A stretch of 64,000 nt of DNA from Asanoa sp. WMMD1127 (GTDB lineage Bacteria; Actinomycetota; Actinomycetes; Mycobacteriales; Micromonosporaceae), in assembly GCF_029626225.1 (NCBI RefSeq), contig NZ_JARUBP010000001.1:3038001-3102000 (forward strand), in the 5' to 3' direction. The notes below the pieces were generated by a model. It did no database searches and had not been told where the DNA came from. It saw only the letters and a list, made by a program, of their open reading frames with translations. Position numbers and translations under genes: made by a program. Positions 8,203-16,746 of this stretch are shown piece after piece (the stretch's first letter is position 1; each line of letters opens with the position of its first letter).

Positions 8203-9846
8203 ATGTTGGCTCCCCTGCGCGGCACCCCGCTGCGCGTCAAGCTCGTCGCCGCGGTGTTGGCGCTGGTGACGGCCGCCCTGCTCGTGATCGGGGCGGCCAG
8301 CACGTTCTTCCTGCGCAACTACCTGCTCGACCAGGTCGACGGCAACCTGCGCAGCCTCAACAACAACGTGCAGGCGCTGCTCCGCGACAACATCCAGTTC
8401 GCCGTCGGCGACAACGCGTTCGCCGTGGCGTCCACCCCGGCGCAGCCCACGCTCAACGACCTGAGCAGCCGGCCGGGCCAGCTGTTCACGCCGGACGGGC
8501 CGGACCTGCCGCAGAACTACACCGGCCTGCAGGAGTCGCTGCGGCAGCACCACAACGACCCCTACACGGTCAAGGCGATCGGCAGCCAGGTCCGCTGGCG
8601 CGTGCTGGTCGTGCAGCCGCAGGACAGCACCGCGATCGTGGCCGTCGGCTTCAACCTCTCCGACGTGGACCACACCGTCAAACAGCTGCTCTGGATCGAC
8701 GGCCTGGCCGGCGGCACGGTGCTGATCGTGCTGGCCACCCTCGGGGCGGCGATAGTCCGCAGCAACCTCAAACCGTTGCGGCAGATCGAGCGCACGACGG
8801 TGGCGATCGCGGCCGGCGACCTGAGCCAGCGTGTTCCCGACCCCGAACCCGGCGCCGAGGAGCCCAAGACCGAGCTCGGTCGGCTGTCCCGCGCGCTCAA
8901 CGCGATGCTCACCCAGATCGAGACCGCGTTCGCCGCCCGGGCCGAGTCCGAGGCCGCCGCCCGCGACGCGGCGTTCTCCGCCCAGGCGTCGGAGGCGCGG
9001 GCGTTGCGCTCCGAGGAGCGGATGCGGCAGTTCGTCGCCGACGCCTCCCACGAGCTGCGTACGCCGCTGACCACCATCCGTGGCTTCGCCGAGCTCTACC
9101 GGCAGGGCGCCGCGGCGGGGTCGCCGGAAGACACCGCACGGCTGGTCCGTCGCATCGAGGACGAGGCGGCCAGGATGGGCCTTCTCGTGGAAGACCTCCT
9201 CCTGCTGGCCCGCCTCGACCGGGAACGACCGCTCTCGCTGTCGCCGGTCGAGCTGCGGGTGCTGGCCAGCGAGGCGGTGCAGGCGGCGCAGGCGATGGCG
9301 CCCGACCGCGAGATCGCGATCGAGGTGGCGCCGCGGGCCGGGCTGCTGGTGGTGCGGGCCGACGACGCCCGGCTCCGCCAGGTGCTGGGCAACCTGCTGA
9401 CCAACGCGATCATCCACACGCCACTGGACGCGCAGATCACCGTCCGGCTTCGCTCCGACGGCGACTCGGCGATCGTCGAGGTGGTCGACACCGGCCAGGG
9501 TCTCCCGCCCGAGCAGGCCGAACGCGTCTTCGAGCGGTTCTACCGGGCGGACGCCGCGCGCCGGCGCGACCGCGAGGCCACCAGCACCGGGCTGGGGCTG
9601 GCGATCGTGGCCGCGCTCGTGCGAGCGCACGGCGGGACGGTCGAAGTGGACACCGTGCCGGGGCAGGGCTCGACGTTCCGCGTCCGGCTGCCGCTGGCCG
9701 GCGGCGACGACGTGGCCGGCGGGGACGACGTGGCCGGCGGGGACGACGAACAGGAGGACCCGGGCCCGGGCGCCAACGGGAACGGGCACTCTCAGACAAC
9801 GCTCAGCCCGGCCCCAGGCCGGTCGCAGAGCGGTGGGGAAAGGTAA
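8203..9846 (+). CDS. Sensor histidine kinase (HAMP-HisKA-HATPase)
   Basis: 547-residue membrane kinase. TM1 lies at about residues 10-33. An extracytoplasmic sensor of about 130 residues follows, then TM2 near 167-187 and a HAMP linker (SNLKPLRQIERTTVAIAAGDLSQ). The HisKA domain has His283 in DASHELRTPLTTIRG. The ATPase domain has the N box (LGNLLTNAIIH), G1 (VVDTGQGLP), F box (FERFYRAD) and G2 (TGLGLAI). The tail after residue 499 holds three 6-residue repeats rich in Gly/Asp. It partners the regulator encoded upstream. The extracytoplasmic loop has no recognisable domain, so the signal is unknown. The stop is 5 bp before the HtrA start, which suggests joint expression. Confidence 0.92.
   Translation: MLAPLRGTPLRVKLVAAVLALVTAALLVIGAASTFFLRNYLLDQVDGNLRSLNNNVQALLRDNIQFAVGDNAFAVASTPAQPTLNDLSSRPGQLFTPDGPDLPQNYTGLQESLRQHHNDPYTVKAIGSQVRWRVLVVQPQDSTAIVAVGFNLSDVDHTVKQLLWIDGLAGGTVLIVLATLGAAIVRSNLKPLRQIERTTVAIAAGDLSQRVPDPEPGAEEPKTELGRLSRALNAMLTQIETAFAARAESEAAARDAAFSAQASEARALRSEERMRQFVADASHELRTPLTTIRGFAELYRQGAAAGSPEDTARLVRRIEDEAARMGLLVEDLLLLARLDRERPLSLSPVELRVLASEAVQAAQAMAPDREIAIEVAPRAGLLVVRADDARLRQVLGNLLTNAIIHTPLDAQITVRLRSDGDSAIVEVVDTGQGLPPEQAERVFERFYRADAARRRDREATSTGLGLAIVAALVRAHGGTVEVDTVPGQGSTFRVRLPLAGGDDVAGGDDVAGGDDEQEDPGPGANGNGHSQTTLSPAPGRSQSGGER
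9700..9753 (+). repeat. Three tandem 18-bp repeats in kinase 3' end
   Basis: Units 9700-9717, 9718-9735 and 9736-9753 encode GGDDVA, GGDDVA and GGDDEQ. The first two differ at one base. They lengthen the acidic tail in frame, and copy number could vary by slippage. Confidence 0.8.
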
Positions 9847-9851
9847 ATGTC

Positions 9852-11363
9852 ATGACCGAGCACGAAAGCGACCCCCGGCGCGATCCCGAGCGGGGCACCG
9901 AGCCGGGCGCCGGGACCGCGCCCGCCGCGGGCGCCGCCGCCGGTGCCGAGCAGCCGACGGAGCAGCAGCCGCGCCCGTACGGCGCCGACCAGCCGACCGC
10001 GCAGCAACCCACCCTCCCCACCGAGTCCCAGCCGGTCAGCGGCGCGCACGCGGAGCAGCCGCGCAGCCCGTGGCAGCCGGCCGCGCAGCAGCCGCCGCAA
10101 TATCCGCAGGCCGGCTCCGGCTACCCGCACTACACCTACCCGGGCTACGGGCAGGGCGGTTACGCCGGCACCCACCAGCAGCAGCACGGCACGCCGATCC
10201 CGTGGGCCGGTGGCGGCCCGGGCGGTCCGCCGGCGGGCCCGCCATGGCAGCAGCACGTGCCGAGTCCCGGCGATCCGCGGCGGCCCAACAAGGTCGGCCG
10301 CTGGATCGCCGCGGCCGCGGTGGCGCTGGTCCTGCTGCTCGGCGCCGGCCTGGTCGGCGGCGTGATCGGCGCGGCCCTCAACGGCAACGACGCCGACAAC
10401 GCGCGGGCCCGGGCGGCCGCCGCGCCGGTGGTCAACCGGTCCTCGCTGGCCGAGATCGCGCAGAAGGTGGAGCCGAGCATCGTCTCGATCACCACCGGCA
10501 GCGGCGAGGGCTCGGGCGTGGTGCTCACCGACGACGGCTACGTGCTGACCAACAACCACGTCGTGGCCAGCGCGAGCGGCAACAGCGTGACCGTGGTCTT
10601 CGACAACGGCAAGCGCGCCAGCGCCACCATCGTCGGCACCGACCCCAAGAGCGACCTGGCCGTCGTCAAGGCGTCCGGCGTCTCGGGCCTGAGCGCGGCG
10701 AAGTTCGGCGACAGCGCGGCCGTGCAGGTCGGTGACACCGTGCTCGCCCTGGGCAGCCCGCTCGGCCTGCAGGGCTCGGTGACCGCCGGCATCATCAGCG
10801 CCAAGGACCGCACGATCCGCACGCAGTCCGAGCAGGACCAGCAGCCGAACCCGTTCGGCGGCAACCCCAACCAGCAGCCGACCGCCACGTCGCTGTCGGG
10901 CCTGCTGCAGACCGACGCGCCGATCAACCCGGGCAACTCCGGTGGCGCTCTGGTCAACACCAACGGCGAGGTGATCGGCATCAACACCGCGATCGCCACG
11001 TCGGGGCAGGGCAACGGCAGCATCGGCGTCGGCTTCGCGATCCCGAGCGCCAAGGCCGAGCAGGTCGCGCAGGCACTGCGCAACGGCGAGAAGGTCTCCC
11101 ACGCCGCGCTCGGCGTGCAGGTCACCGAGACCGAGAACGGCCAAGGCGCCCTGGTCGGCGCCGTCACCCCGAACAGCGCGGCCGCCAAGGCCGGGCTGCA
11201 GCAGGGCGACGTCATCACCAACTTCGGCGGCGAGGCGATCAACACCTCCGACGAGCTGGTGGCCGCGGTGCAGTCGCACAAGGTCGGTGACCAGGTGCAG
11301 CTGACCTACACGCGAAACGGATCCGGAAACACCGCAACCGTGACGCTCACCGAAGCGTCTTAA
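9852..11363 (+). CDS. HtrA/DegP-type membrane-anchored serine protease with PDZ domain
   Basis: 503-residue trypsin-like protease. The first 150 residues are a cytoplasmic, Pro/Gln/Gly-rich, disordered region, followed by one TM (about 151-176). The protease domain lies outside, with catalytic His236 (NNHVVA), Asp268 (DPKSDLAVVK) and Ser363 (INPGNSGGALVN). A single PDZ domain covers about 405-500 (AALGVQVTE, GLQQGDVITNFGGEAI). The architecture matches mycobacterial PepD/HtrA. Family role: envelope protein quality control under stress. The start is 5 bp after the kinase stop, giving the order regulator-kinase-protease seen in mprA-mprB-pepD. Likely regulation by the adjacent two-component system is inference. 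A strong terminator follows at 11426. Confidence 0.92.
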   Translation: MTEHESDPRRDPERGTEPGAGTAPAAGAAAGAEQPTEQQPRPYGADQPTAQQPTLPTESQPVSGAHAEQPRSPWQPAAQQPPQYPQAGSGYPHYTYPGYGQGGYAGTHQQQHGTPIPWAGGGPGGPPAGPPWQQHVPSPGDPRRPNKVGRWIAAAAVALVLLLGAGLVGGVIGAALNGNDADNARARAAAAPVVNRSSLAEIAQKVEPSIVSITTGSGEGSGVVLTDDGYVLTNNHVVASASGNSVTVVFDNGKRASATIVGTDPKSDLAVVKASGVSGLSAAKFGDSAAVQVGDTVLALGSPLGLQGSVTAGIISAKDRTIRTQSEQDQQPNPFGGNPNQQPTATSLSGLLQTDAPINPGNSGGALVNTNGEVIGINTAIATSGQGNGSIGVGFAIPSAKAEQVAQALRNGEKVSHAALGVQVTETENGQGALVGAVTPNSAAAKAGLQQGDVITNFGGEAINTSDELVAAVQSHKVGDQVQLTYTRNGSGNTATVTLTEAS

Positions 11364-11425
11364 ATAAGCGCACACCTGGGACTGGCGAGCCGCGCGACCC
11401 GCGGTGACGGTCCTCCTCCCAAGGT

Positions 11426-11467
11426 GGCGGGTGGCACGGCCCTCGGGGGTTGGTCGTGTCACCCGCC
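11426..11467 (+). terminator. Rho-independent terminator after htrA-like gene
   Basis: GGCGGGTG pairs with CACCCGCC, extended by a G-T wobble and CACG/CGTG, giving a 13-bp stem with a 16-nt loop. The TCCGCCTTTT tail follows. It ends the two-component/HtrA operon. Confidence 0.8.
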
Positions 11468-11614
11468 TCCGCCTTTTCCGGCCCTTTTCCGGCTCTGCGT
11501 GACGGGGCCGTGACGGCCCGCCGACACCCGCTGTCGGGTGGCGGACATGAGGTCGAATCCGATCAATGAGACGCCTACTCTGCATCCCCGGTGGCTTAGG
11601 GGAGGCGGGGCGCC

Positions 11615-14600
11615 GTGACGGTCGTCGAGACCCGGGTGAGTGTGTGGGAGGCGCTGGCCGGGCGGGCGCCCGGGCAGCCGGTGGGCCCGCACGACCCCGG
11701 CATGTGGGCGGCCGTCGTCGAGCGACTCAATCCGGCGCGGGCGCGGCCCGTGCGGCGCGCGGGCATCGAGCAGGTCGACCTGGTCTCGGTGCGGGGCGTT
11801 CCCTACGTGATGCTCCGCTCGCCCGACGACCGCGGCGGCGCCTGCTACCTGCGGCTCACGCCCGAGGAGTGGCAGCTTGCCACGTTGATGGACGGCTCGC
11901 GTACGGTCGCCCGACTGGTCGCGGAGTTCGCCCGGATCGGCGGCCGGCTCGCCCCTGACCAGGTCACCCGGGTGGTCGCCGATCTCGCCGCCAACCGGAT
12001 GCTGGCCGAGCTGCCGGTCGACGCGTTCCTGCCGCTGCGCAACGTGCGGCGGCGACCCTGGCCGGTCCGGATCGGCCGCACGCTGCTGGCGTTCGCGCAG
12101 GGCCGGCGCACCGTGGTCGCCGACATCGACCCGCTGGTGGGCTTCCTCTACCGGGCCGGCGGCCGGCTGCTGTTCCACAAGGCCGTCGTCGCGCTGCTCG
12201 GCGTCGTCGCCCTGGCCGGCCTGCTCGCGTTCGGCTGGACCTGGTGGCACGGCGAAGAGTCGATCTTCCTGACCGGCGGCTCGTACGCGACCGGAGCGGC
12301 CGTCCTGCTCGGCCTCAATGTGCTCGCTCTGGCCTGCCACGAACTCGGCCACGCGCTGGCCACCAAGCACGCCGGTCGGCGGGTGCCGGCCGCCGGCTTC
12401 CTCGTCTACTTCGGCATCCCGTCCGTCTTCGTCGACACGACGGACGTGTGGATGGCCGGCCGGCGCGCCCGGATGACCACCACCGCCGCCGGCCCGGCCA
12501 CCGGGCTCGTCCTGGCCGGCGTCGCCGGGCTCGTCGGCGTGTTCGTGCCCGAGGCCGCGCCGTGGACGTTCAAGCTCGCCTTCGCCTGGTACCTCAACGC
12601 GCTGTTCAACCTCAACCCGTTCCTCGCGCTCGACGGCTACTACCTGCTGATGGACTGGCTCGAGATCCCCAACCTGCGCGCCCGGGGGCTCACCTACGTC
12701 GTCAGCCGGCTGCGCCGCCGCCCGCCGCGCTGGTCCGAACTGGACCGCGAAGGCCGGCTGGTCGCGCTTTACGGCACCGTCGCCGTCCTGTGGATCGCCA
12801 TCGCGGTCAACCTGGGCTGGCGCATCTGGACCGACCGGGTCGCGGGCCTCACGATCGGCCTGTGGCGGTCGGGCTGGCCGGCCCGGCTCCTGCTCGTCGC
12901 CGTGGTCTGCGGACTCGCGGCGCCCCTGGTCTACCTGGCGTTCAGCTGGCTCGCCGCCCGGGTCCGGGCACTGCGGCGGCGGCTCGCCCAGCGCCGCCAC
13001 GACCTCGACATGCCCCGGCGGCTCGACGCCCTGCGGGCCTCGGCCCTCGGCCGGCTCTCCGGCGCCGCGCTCGCCGACCTCGCCGCGGCCGCCACCTGGG
13101 TCCGCCCGCGCACCGGTCAGCCGCTGGTCTTCGCCGGCGCCGCCCAACGCGCCGTCTACGTCGTCGTCGACGGTGCGGTGGAGGCGCGCCGGCCCGACGA
13201 CCCGTCGGGCCTCGTCCGCCAGCGACTCGGCGCCGGCGGCGTGGTCGGCCTGGCCAGCGCGTTGAGCGGGGCGCCGGCCGCGCTGTCCTGGCACACCGCC
13301 GGGACCACCCTGCTGTCGCTGCCGCCGTCGGCGGTGTCGCGGGCGATCGGCCCGGTGCCGGGGCCGCCGCCGGCCGAGTGGGACGAGGCGGACCGGCTGT
13401 TCGCCGAGGCGCCCGCCCTGCAGTCGCTGAGCGCCGAGGACCGGATGGGGCTCGTGTCGGCCGCCCGGCCGGTGCTGCTCGCGCCGGGCGAGCCGGTGCT
13501 GCTCAACGGCGCCACGGACGCGGTGGTCATCGAGTCGGGCAGCGTGGTGCTGCCGGACGGGGTCGAGCTGCGCCGCGGCACTCTGATCGGGCCGATCGGC
13601 GACGGGCCGGGCGGCGTCGTGGCGTCCGCGCGGACCCCTACGCGCCTGTGGTCGGTGCCCGCGCTGCCTGGCGTACCCCTGCTGCTCGGCGCCGATCCCA
13701 GCGTGGTCGCGTCGGCGGCCGGCGCGCGCCCCGCGGCCGGCGTGCACCCGACCGGCGGCTACCCGCCGCTGGCGGCGCCGCCGGGGCCGCCGCCGGTGAT
13801 CGACGAGACCGTCGACGGCCGTTTCGAGCGCCGGCTGTGGTGGCTGGTCGCCCTGCTCCTGCTGCTCGCGCTGCTGCTCACGGCGACCAACTTCATCCCC
13901 GGGCCGGCCTGGGCCGAGATGCCCGCCGACCGCGCCCTGCTGTCGACCACCCGGGGCACGGCCGAGGTGTCGGTCGACGGCCGGCCGGTGCGGCTGACCT
14001 CCGGCGACAAGGTGTACGTGACCGAGGGCGACCAGGTCCGCCTGCGCGACCGGTCGGCGGCGACGCTGACCTTCCGCGGCGGCTCCGTCACGGTGCTCTG
14101 CGCGGGCAGCGGGATCGTGATCGGTCCTCTGTGGAGCGAGGGAGGGCGGCGCACCGAGCCGCACGGAACGCTGCGGTTGGCCGACGGGCGGGTGCTGGTC
14201 GACACAGCCAGCACGCGGAGCACGTTCCGGCCGCTGGATCTCTCGCTGGAGGTCCTCGGGCTGCGACTGAACAACGAGGGGGCGGCCTGGTACTGGGCCA
14301 ACGCCGTCGGCACGAGCGTTGTCTCGACGGGAACGGTGCGGGTCGACGGGCAGCTCCAGCCGGCCACGGACGAAGCGCTCGACTGCGGTGACGGTCGCGA
14401 GGTGCCCCGGCCGGCCGGGCCGACCGAGGAGCCGGTGCCGAGCGAGGAGCCGACCCCGTCCGAGCTGCCGTCCCCGACGGTCACGCCGAGCCCGACCCCG
14501 ACACCGCCGGCCGACGAGGACGATGACGACGACAACGGCGGCGACCCGCCGGCGAACCCGCCGCCGGGCGGCAATCCTCCGGGCGGGAACCCACCCGGCG

Positions 14601-15025
14601 GCAATCCGACGACCAGGCCGCCGACAAGTCCGCCGACGTCGCCGCCGGACGACAACGACCCGCCGGAGATCACCTGGGTGACCGACCCCGGCGGCACCAT
14701 CGACCAGCAGATCGGCGGCGAGGGATCCTGCGGCAACAACCGCACGGAGGCCTTCCCGGTGGTCGCGGTCAGCGACGACAAGGACCCTGATCAGGTCATT
14801 AAGGTCACGGTCTCGTGGTCCGGCTTCGCATCCGGCAGCGATGCCATGTCGTGGGACGGCAACTTCTACGGCCGTATCGGCCCGGTGCCCTACTCCGGCG
14901 AGCCGAACACCGGTGGCGCCTTGTCGATCAGGGTGACCGCGACCGACTCCGAGGGCGAGAGCAGCTCGATCTCCGGCACCGACGTGACCGTTGCGGGGTG
15001 CCGCTTCCAGGAACCACCCACCTAA
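11615..15025 (+). CDS. Large M50 metalloprotease-like membrane protein with PqqD-like, cNMP-like and FecR-like regions
   Basis: 1,136 residues. Parts in order: a PqqD-like winged-helix region (about 50-130; CYLRLTPEEWQLATLMDG); membrane segments from about 190; zinc motif HELGH at 242-246 and a second metal-site motif NPFLALDGYYLL (Asp340), as in M50 site-2 and YydH-type peptidases. Two degenerate cyclic-nucleotide-binding-like folds follow at about 485-600 and 605-700. A TM lies near 742-762, then a FecR-like beta domain (about 770-850), a Pro/Thr/Asp-rich linker, and a C-terminal Ig-like domain (about 1015-1130) probably outside the cell. GTG 11615 has GGGGAGG upstream. No ABC or HlyD exporter partner is nearby. 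It is followed at once by the zinc-finger gene, whose ribosome site overlaps this stop. A peptide-processing or signalling role is inference. Confidence 0.75.
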   Translation: MTVVETRVSVWEALAGRAPGQPVGPHDPGMWAAVVERLNPARARPVRRAGIEQVDLVSVRGVPYVMLRSPDDRGGACYLRLTPEEWQLATLMDGSRTVARLVAEFARIGGRLAPDQVTRVVADLAANRMLAELPVDAFLPLRNVRRRPWPVRIGRTLLAFAQGRRTVVADIDPLVGFLYRAGGRLLFHKAVVALLGVVALAGLLAFGWTWWHGEESIFLTGGSYATGAAVLLGLNVLALACHELGHALATKHAGRRVPAAGFLVYFGIPSVFVDTTDVWMAGRRARMTTTAAGPATGLVLAGVAGLVGVFVPEAAPWTFKLAFAWYLNALFNLNPFLALDGYYLLMDWLEIPNLRARGLTYVVSRLRRRPPRWSELDREGRLVALYGTVAVLWIAIAVNLGWRIWTDRVAGLTIGLWRSGWPARLLLVAVVCGLAAPLVYLAFSWLAARVRALRRRLAQRRHDLDMPRRLDALRASALGRLSGAALADLAAAATWVRPRTGQPLVFAGAAQRAVYVVVDGAVEARRPDDPSGLVRQRLGAGGVVGLASALSGAPAALSWHTAGTTLLSLPPSAVSRAIGPVPGPPPAEWDEADRLFAEAPALQSLSAEDRMGLVSAARPVLLAPGEPVLLNGATDAVVIESGSVVLPDGVELRRGTLIGPIGDGPGGVVASARTPTRLWSVPALPGVPLLLGADPSVVASAAGARPAAGVHPTGGYPPLAAPPGPPPVIDETVDGRFERRLWWLVALLLLLALLLTATNFIPGPAWAEMPADRALLSTTRGTAEVSVDGRPVRLTSGDKVYVTEGDQVRLRDRSAATLTFRGGSVTVLCAGSGIVIGPLWSEGGRRTEPHGTLRLADGRVLVDTASTRSTFRPLDLSLEVLGLRLNNEGAAWYWANAVGTSVVSTGTVRVDGQLQPATDEALDCGDGREVPRPAGPTEEPVPSEEPTPSELPSPTVTPSPTPTPPADEDDDDDNGGDPPANPPPGGNPPGGNPPGGNPTTRPPTSPPTSPPDDNDPPEITWVTDPGGTIDQQIGGEGSCGNNRTEAFPVVAVSDDKDPDQVIKVTVSWSGFASGSDAMSWDGNFYGRIGPVPYSGEPNTGGALSIRVTATDSEGESSSISGTDVTVAGCRFQEPPT

Positions 15026-15034
15026 GGAGATCTG

Positions 15035-15250
15035 GTGCTCTGTTGGTTTTGTCCTAAGGCGGCGCGGGGGTCGTGCCGGTTCTGCGGGCGCGGGGTCTGC
15101 GAGGACCACGCGCGGTTCGGGCCATTCCTACTGGAGGTGCACCGGTCCGAGACCCGCAACCGGGCCGAGGGTCTGGTCGTCGAGGACGCCGTGCAGTGCG
15201 GCACCTGCCGGCCGCGACCTCAGCCGGTGCCGATGCCCGAGCTCGACTGA
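15035..15250 (+). CDS. Small Cys-rich zinc-finger-like protein
   Basis: 71-residue protein with paired cysteines: C3-x2-C6, C14-x2-C17, C22 followed by EDH, and C55-x2-C58. This is a plausible two-zinc, B-box or FYVE-like treble-clef pattern. No other domain is present and I do not recognise a named family. GTG 15035 is supported by AAGGAG at 15024-15029, which overlaps the TAA of the M50-like gene. Expression therefore looks tied to that gene. It may be a protein-binding adaptor in the same system; this is inference from position. Confidence 0.65.
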   Translation: MLCWFCPKAARGSCRFCGRGVCEDHARFGPFLLEVHRSETRNRAEGLVVEDAVQCGTCRPRPQPVPMPELD

Positions 15251-15292
15251 CGGGGCTACGGTAGGAGCGCCATCGATGGGGAGGGGCCGGCG

Positions 15293-16099
15293 ATGAGTGA
15301 CTTCGACGAGGTGCTGGAACGACTGGTCGTGGACCCGGCGTTCGCCAGCGCCCTGGCGTCCGACCCGGGGCTGGCGCTGGCCAGCTACTCGCTGAGCGAC
15401 GACGAGGTGGCGCTCCTGCACACCCAGGTCGGCGGCGCGCCGGCCACCGAGCACGCGGTGGAGACTCGGGCCAACCAGTCCAGCACGTTCGGCCTGCTCG
15501 GCTCGCTGGGCGGGATCCTCATCGACGGGCCGATGGCGGGCGGCTCGGGCGTCGGCCACGCGGCGACCTCCGGGTTCGACTCGGTGGGCGGATCGTCGGG
15601 GATGGGACCGGCCGGTTACGACGGCTTCGGGCCCTACGCCCAGGCCGAGGGCAGCCACGGTGGGATGGGCGGCCTGTCGGGCTTCGGCGACGAGATCGGC
15701 GCGGGCCTGCGCGACACGGCGCCGGCCGGCACCGACGCGATGGGTCCGGCGCCGACCGCCGCCGGTCTCGGTCCCGCCCCGGTCGAGGGCACGACCGGCC
15801 TGGGCGCGGCGCCGGCGGAACCGTTGAGCACCGCGCCGCCGGCGGGCTACCACACGCGGGTCGACGTCGACGGTGACGGCGACTGGGACAAGCACGTCCT
15901 GCTGGGCCGCGGCGACGGCGGCGTCGACATCCTGGTCGACAACAACCGCGACGGCCGGGTCGACTTCGTCGGCCACGACACCGACGCCGACGGCCTGGTC
16001 AATTCGGCCGACTACGACAAGGACGGCGACGGCGTCTTCGAGAAGACGATGTACGACGACAACGGCGACGGCTGGATGGACCGCACCGTCAACCATTAG
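15293..16099 (+). CDS. Acidic protein with short helical leader, Gly-rich middle and Asp-repeat (Ca-binding-like) C-terminus
   Basis: 268 residues. The first 45 form a compact helical segment ([20 protein letters not shown], then [20 protein letters not shown]) like the short LigA-subunit-type helical domain sometimes found as a leader. Residues about 50-185 are Gly/Ala/Pro-rich and low complexity. Residues about 186-268 contain repeated Asp-rich loops ([47 protein letters not shown]), as in EF-hand/dockerin or thrombospondin-3 calcium loops. No signal peptide is visible, so export, if any, would need a special route. It is third in the M50-like locus (42 bp after the zinc-finger gene). Its stop overlaps the convergent response-regulator stop by 4 bp. 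It may be the substrate of the M50 protein; untested. Confidence 0.7.
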   Translation: MSDFDEVLERLVVDPAFASALASDPGLALASYSLSDDEVALLHTQVGGAPATEHAVETRANQSSTFGLLGSLGGILIDGPMAGGSGVGHAATSGFDSVGGSSGMGPAGYDGFGPYAQAEGSHGGMGGLSGFGDEIGAGLRDTAPAGTDAMGPAPTAAGLGPAPVEGTTGLGAAPAEPLSTAPPAGYHTRVDVDGDGDWDKHVLLGRGDGGVDILVDNNRDGRVDFVGHDTDADGLVNSADYDKDGDGVFEKTMYDDNGDGWMDRTVNH

Positions 16100-16746
16100 G
16101 GCCTAGCGCGCAGATAGGTGAGCACGGCGACGACCCTGCGGTTGCGGTCGTCGTCGGGCGGCAGGTCCAGCTTGGCCAGGATGTTGCCGACGTGCTTGCC
16201 CACCGCCGCCTCCGAGACCACCAGCTGCCGGGCGATCGCCGCGTTGGAGTGGCCCTCCGCGACGAGCTGCAGCACCTCGCGCTCGCGGGCCGACAGTTGG
16301 GCCAGCGGGTCCCGGCGGCGCCGCACCAGCTGCGCGACGACCTGCGGGTCCACCACCGTGCCGCCGGCCGCGACCTGGCGCAGCGCCGCCACGAAGTCCT
16401 CGATGTCGACCACCCGATCCTTGAGCAGGTAGCCGACGCCGCGGCCCCCGCCCGAGTCCAGCAGGTCGGCGGCGTAGCTCTGCTGCACGTACTGGCTCAG
16501 CGCCACCACCGCCAGGCCCGGATGCCGCCGTCGCAGCTCGACCGCGGCCCGCAGGCCCTCGTCGGTGAAGCCGGGCGGCATCCGGATGTCGGTGACCACC
16601 AGGTCGGGGACGTCCGCGTCGACGGCGGCGACCAGCGCGGACGCGTCGCCGACGGCGGCCGTGACAATGAACCCGAACCGGTCGAGGATCCCCGTCAGCC
16701 CCTCGCGCAGGAGGGTGCCGTCCTCGGCCAGCACGGTCCGGATCAC
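16096..16746 (-). CDS. NarL/LuxR-family response regulator
   Basis: 216-residue regulator. The receiver domain (VLAEDG, then phospho-acceptor in [10 protein letters not shown], and YLLKDRV) is followed by a C-terminal LuxR-type [23 protein letters not shown], then [17 protein letters not shown]. The start is the GTG at 16746, which overlaps the kinase stop by 4 bp (GTGA), so the two are translationally coupled. The 3' end overlaps the convergent Asp-repeat gene by 4 bp. It probably controls its own operon through the TAGTCCT repeats at 18093-18110. The target genes are otherwise unknown. Confidence 0.92.
   Translation of the reverse strand: MIRTVLAEDGTLLREGLTGILDRFGFIVTAAVGDASALVAAVDADVPDLVVTDIRMPPGFTDEGLRAAVELRRRHPGLAVVALSQYVQQSYAADLLDSGGGRGVGYLLKDRVVDIEDFVAALRQVAAGGTVVDPQVVAQLVRRRRDPLAQLSAREREVLQLVAEGHSNAAIARQLVVSEAAVGKHVGNILAKLDLPPDDDRNRRVVAVLTYLRARP

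Noticed and set aside
9700-9753. Kinase-tail 18-bp repeats as a sign of frameshift
   Set aside because: Units keep the frame and the stop is correctly placed before htrA, so this is only a variable tail.
11521-11537. Small hairpin CCGACA-cccgc-TGTCGG before the M50-like gene as an attenuator
   Set aside because: A 6-bp stem is common by chance at this GC; no leader peptide or T-run.
11459-15109. 1,216-codon open frame opposite the M50-like gene
   Set aside because: Arg/Gly/His/Asp-rich shadow caused by high GC at third positions of the real gene; no domain pattern.
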